Source of the DNA: JAHFOW01 sp964370795
Lineage (GTDB): Bacteria > Planctomycetota > Brocadiia > Brocadiales > Brocadiaceae
Reading direction: 5' to 3'
Assembly: GCA_964370795.1 (NCBI GenBank)
Contig: CAYJME010000067.1
Location: 1-14,722 of the forward strand
DNA length: 14,722 bases
Shown: positions 13,951 to 14,722 of the stretch, one piece after another
Layout of the letters: every line of letters begins with the position of its first letter
Position numbering within the stretch: the first letter of the stretch is position 1
Notes under the pieces: generated by a model
What the model saw: only the letters and a program-made list of their open reading frames with translations
What the model was told of the DNA's origin: nothing
The model's database searches: none
Translations under genes and position numbers: made by a program

Positions 13951-14670
13951 TTGATATATGGCGTAATCGGGGATATCCATAGTAATTATGATGCACTCAG
14001 CGCAGTTGTCCAGGCGCTCCGGCAGGAAAAGGTTGACAGGGTGTTATGTGTCGGAGATGTCGTTGGTTACGCTGCCGAACCTGCACCATGTATTGATTTG
14101 GTTCGTGATTTGAATTGTATCTCTGTGGCAGGTAATCACGATTACGCCGCTGTAGGTAAATTTCCCGCAGAATATTTTCACCATGATGCACGGTCTGTGA
14201 TCGTGTGGACAATGAATAAGTTGACCCATGGATATCTGGATTTTTTAAGAAATATGCCCCTCGTGGTAGAATTAGATGACATAACGATTGTGCATGGATC
14301 ACTGAATCGTCCTGAATTTTTCGATTACATCACGACGGGGGCTGATGCACAACTGAGTCTCGACCTCTTAAAAACACCCGTTTGCTTTTATGGGCACACC
14401 CATATACCTCTGTGCGTTTACCGGGAAAACGGACTGGTCAGTATGGATAGAGGAACTGTGTATCATTTGAAAAATGCAGAAAAGGCGCTTATTAATGTGG
14501 GAAGTGTAGGACAGTCCCGGGACTGGGACGTCAGGGCTTGTTTTGCGATTTATGATTCAGAGGAAAAGATAGTCCAGATTAAGAGGGTAAAATACGACAT
14601 CAACAGCGCAGCAGAAAAAATATATAGGGCAGGCTTACCGTCGTCCAATGCATTGAGATTGATCGGATAA
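13951..14670 (+). CDS. Calcineurin-like metallophosphoesterase (YfcE/diadenosine-tetraphosphatase-like)
   Basis: This is a cytoplasmic phosphohydrolase with a dinuclear metal centre, 239 residues long. The full motif set is present: GDIHSN (7-12), GDVVGY (35-40), GNHD (61-64), VHGS (114-117) and GHTH (148-151). The family includes phosphodiesterases of the YfcE type and related enzymes acting on nucleotides or phosphoproteins, so the substrate cannot be named from sequence. The start is a TTG with AAAGGGG 7 nt upstream, giving MIYGVIGDIHSN; no ATG is available without losing GDIH. It follows the ABC-2 permease by 27 bp. Its last codons form part of a Rho-independent terminator. Confidence 0.9.
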   Translation: MIYGVIGDIHSNYDALSAVVQALRQEKVDRVLCVGDVVGYAAEPAPCIDLVRDLNCISVAGNHDYAAVGKFPAEYFHHDARSVIVWTMNKLTHGYLDFLRNMPLVVELDDITIVHGSLNRPEFFDYITTGADAQLSLDLLKTPVCFYGHTHIPLCVYRENGLVSMDRGTVYHLKNAEKALINVGSVGQSRDWDVRACFAIYDSEEKIVQIKRVKYDINSAAEKIYRAGLPSSNALRLIG

Positions 14671-14684
14671 GCCTGCCTTTTTTT
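14628..14684 (+). terminator. Rho-independent terminator overlapping the phosphoesterase 3' end
   Basis: GGCAGGCTTA (14628-14637) pairs perfectly with TAAGCCTGCC (14668-14677). A CCG/CGG extension with one bulged A lies inside, and seven Ts follow (14678-14684). The left arm is within the coding region and the stop codon lies in the right arm. The loop is long, about 30 nt, with an inner CAATGCATTG palindrome. Confidence 0.8.
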
Positions 14685-14722
14685 CGCTGACATGCTCTTT
14701 ATAGTATTACTCTGTAAAAACT

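Noticed and set aside
1..14722. tRNA, rRNA or known riboswitch
   Set aside because: No cloverleaf, rRNA motif or recognised riboswitch core was seen on reading either strand; a covariance-model scan would settle it.

Overview
The window looks like chromosomal DNA from a Gram-negative bacterium of moderate GC content. It encodes an outer-membrane porin, a CMP-Kdo synthetase (lipopolysaccharide precursor) and a two-membrane phosphate uptake system. Long intergenic gaps, many palindromic repeats, an AT-rich promoter style and a PstC/PstA pair with oversized periplasmic domains would suit an anammox-type planctomycete (Brocadiales), but that placement is an impression from gene style, not a proof. 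Two ParB-binding parS sites suggest the right half lies in the origin-proximal part of the chromosome.

Layout. Bases 1-157 are one end of a CRISPR array (two full 37-bp repeats plus the tail of a third, no cas genes). Bases 373-9220 form a phosphate island entirely on the minus strand. In transcription order it holds a small unknown zinc-ribbon protein (8918-9220), an OprP/OprO-like porin (7317-8738), then pstS, pstC, pstA, pstB and phoU. Bases 9221-9584 hold no gene but contain a Pho-box-like promoter, a MITE-like palindromic repeat and a promoter for the next operon. Bases 9585-11937 (plus strand) are kdsB-pyrG, overlapping by 8 bp. Convergent to it is a solitary parB (12110-12982) with one parS inside the gene and a perfect one just upstream. 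Bases 13120-14670 (plus strand) carry an ABC-2 type permease and a metallophosphoesterase, closed by a Rho-independent terminator.

How the parts work together. The porin would let phosphate across the outer membrane, PstS would capture it, PstC/PstA with PstB would import it, and PhoU would signal sufficiency. The most striking regulatory signal is a matched pair of promoters, upstream of the porin and of the zinc-ribbon gene. Each has four TTAACA-like hexamers at exact 11-bp spacing, followed by a -10 hexamer at the same offset. This is the architecture of PhoB/PhoP boxes and links the unknown protein to phosphate starvation. PyrG makes CTP, the substrate of its operon partner KdsB and the cofactor of the neighbouring ParB clamp.

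Mobile or repetitive palindromes are frequent: a 26-bp perfect palindrome between porin and pstS, a C-run/G-run palindrome between pstS and pstC, a similar hairpin translated in frame inside pstC, and a 95-bp inverted-repeat element before kdsB.
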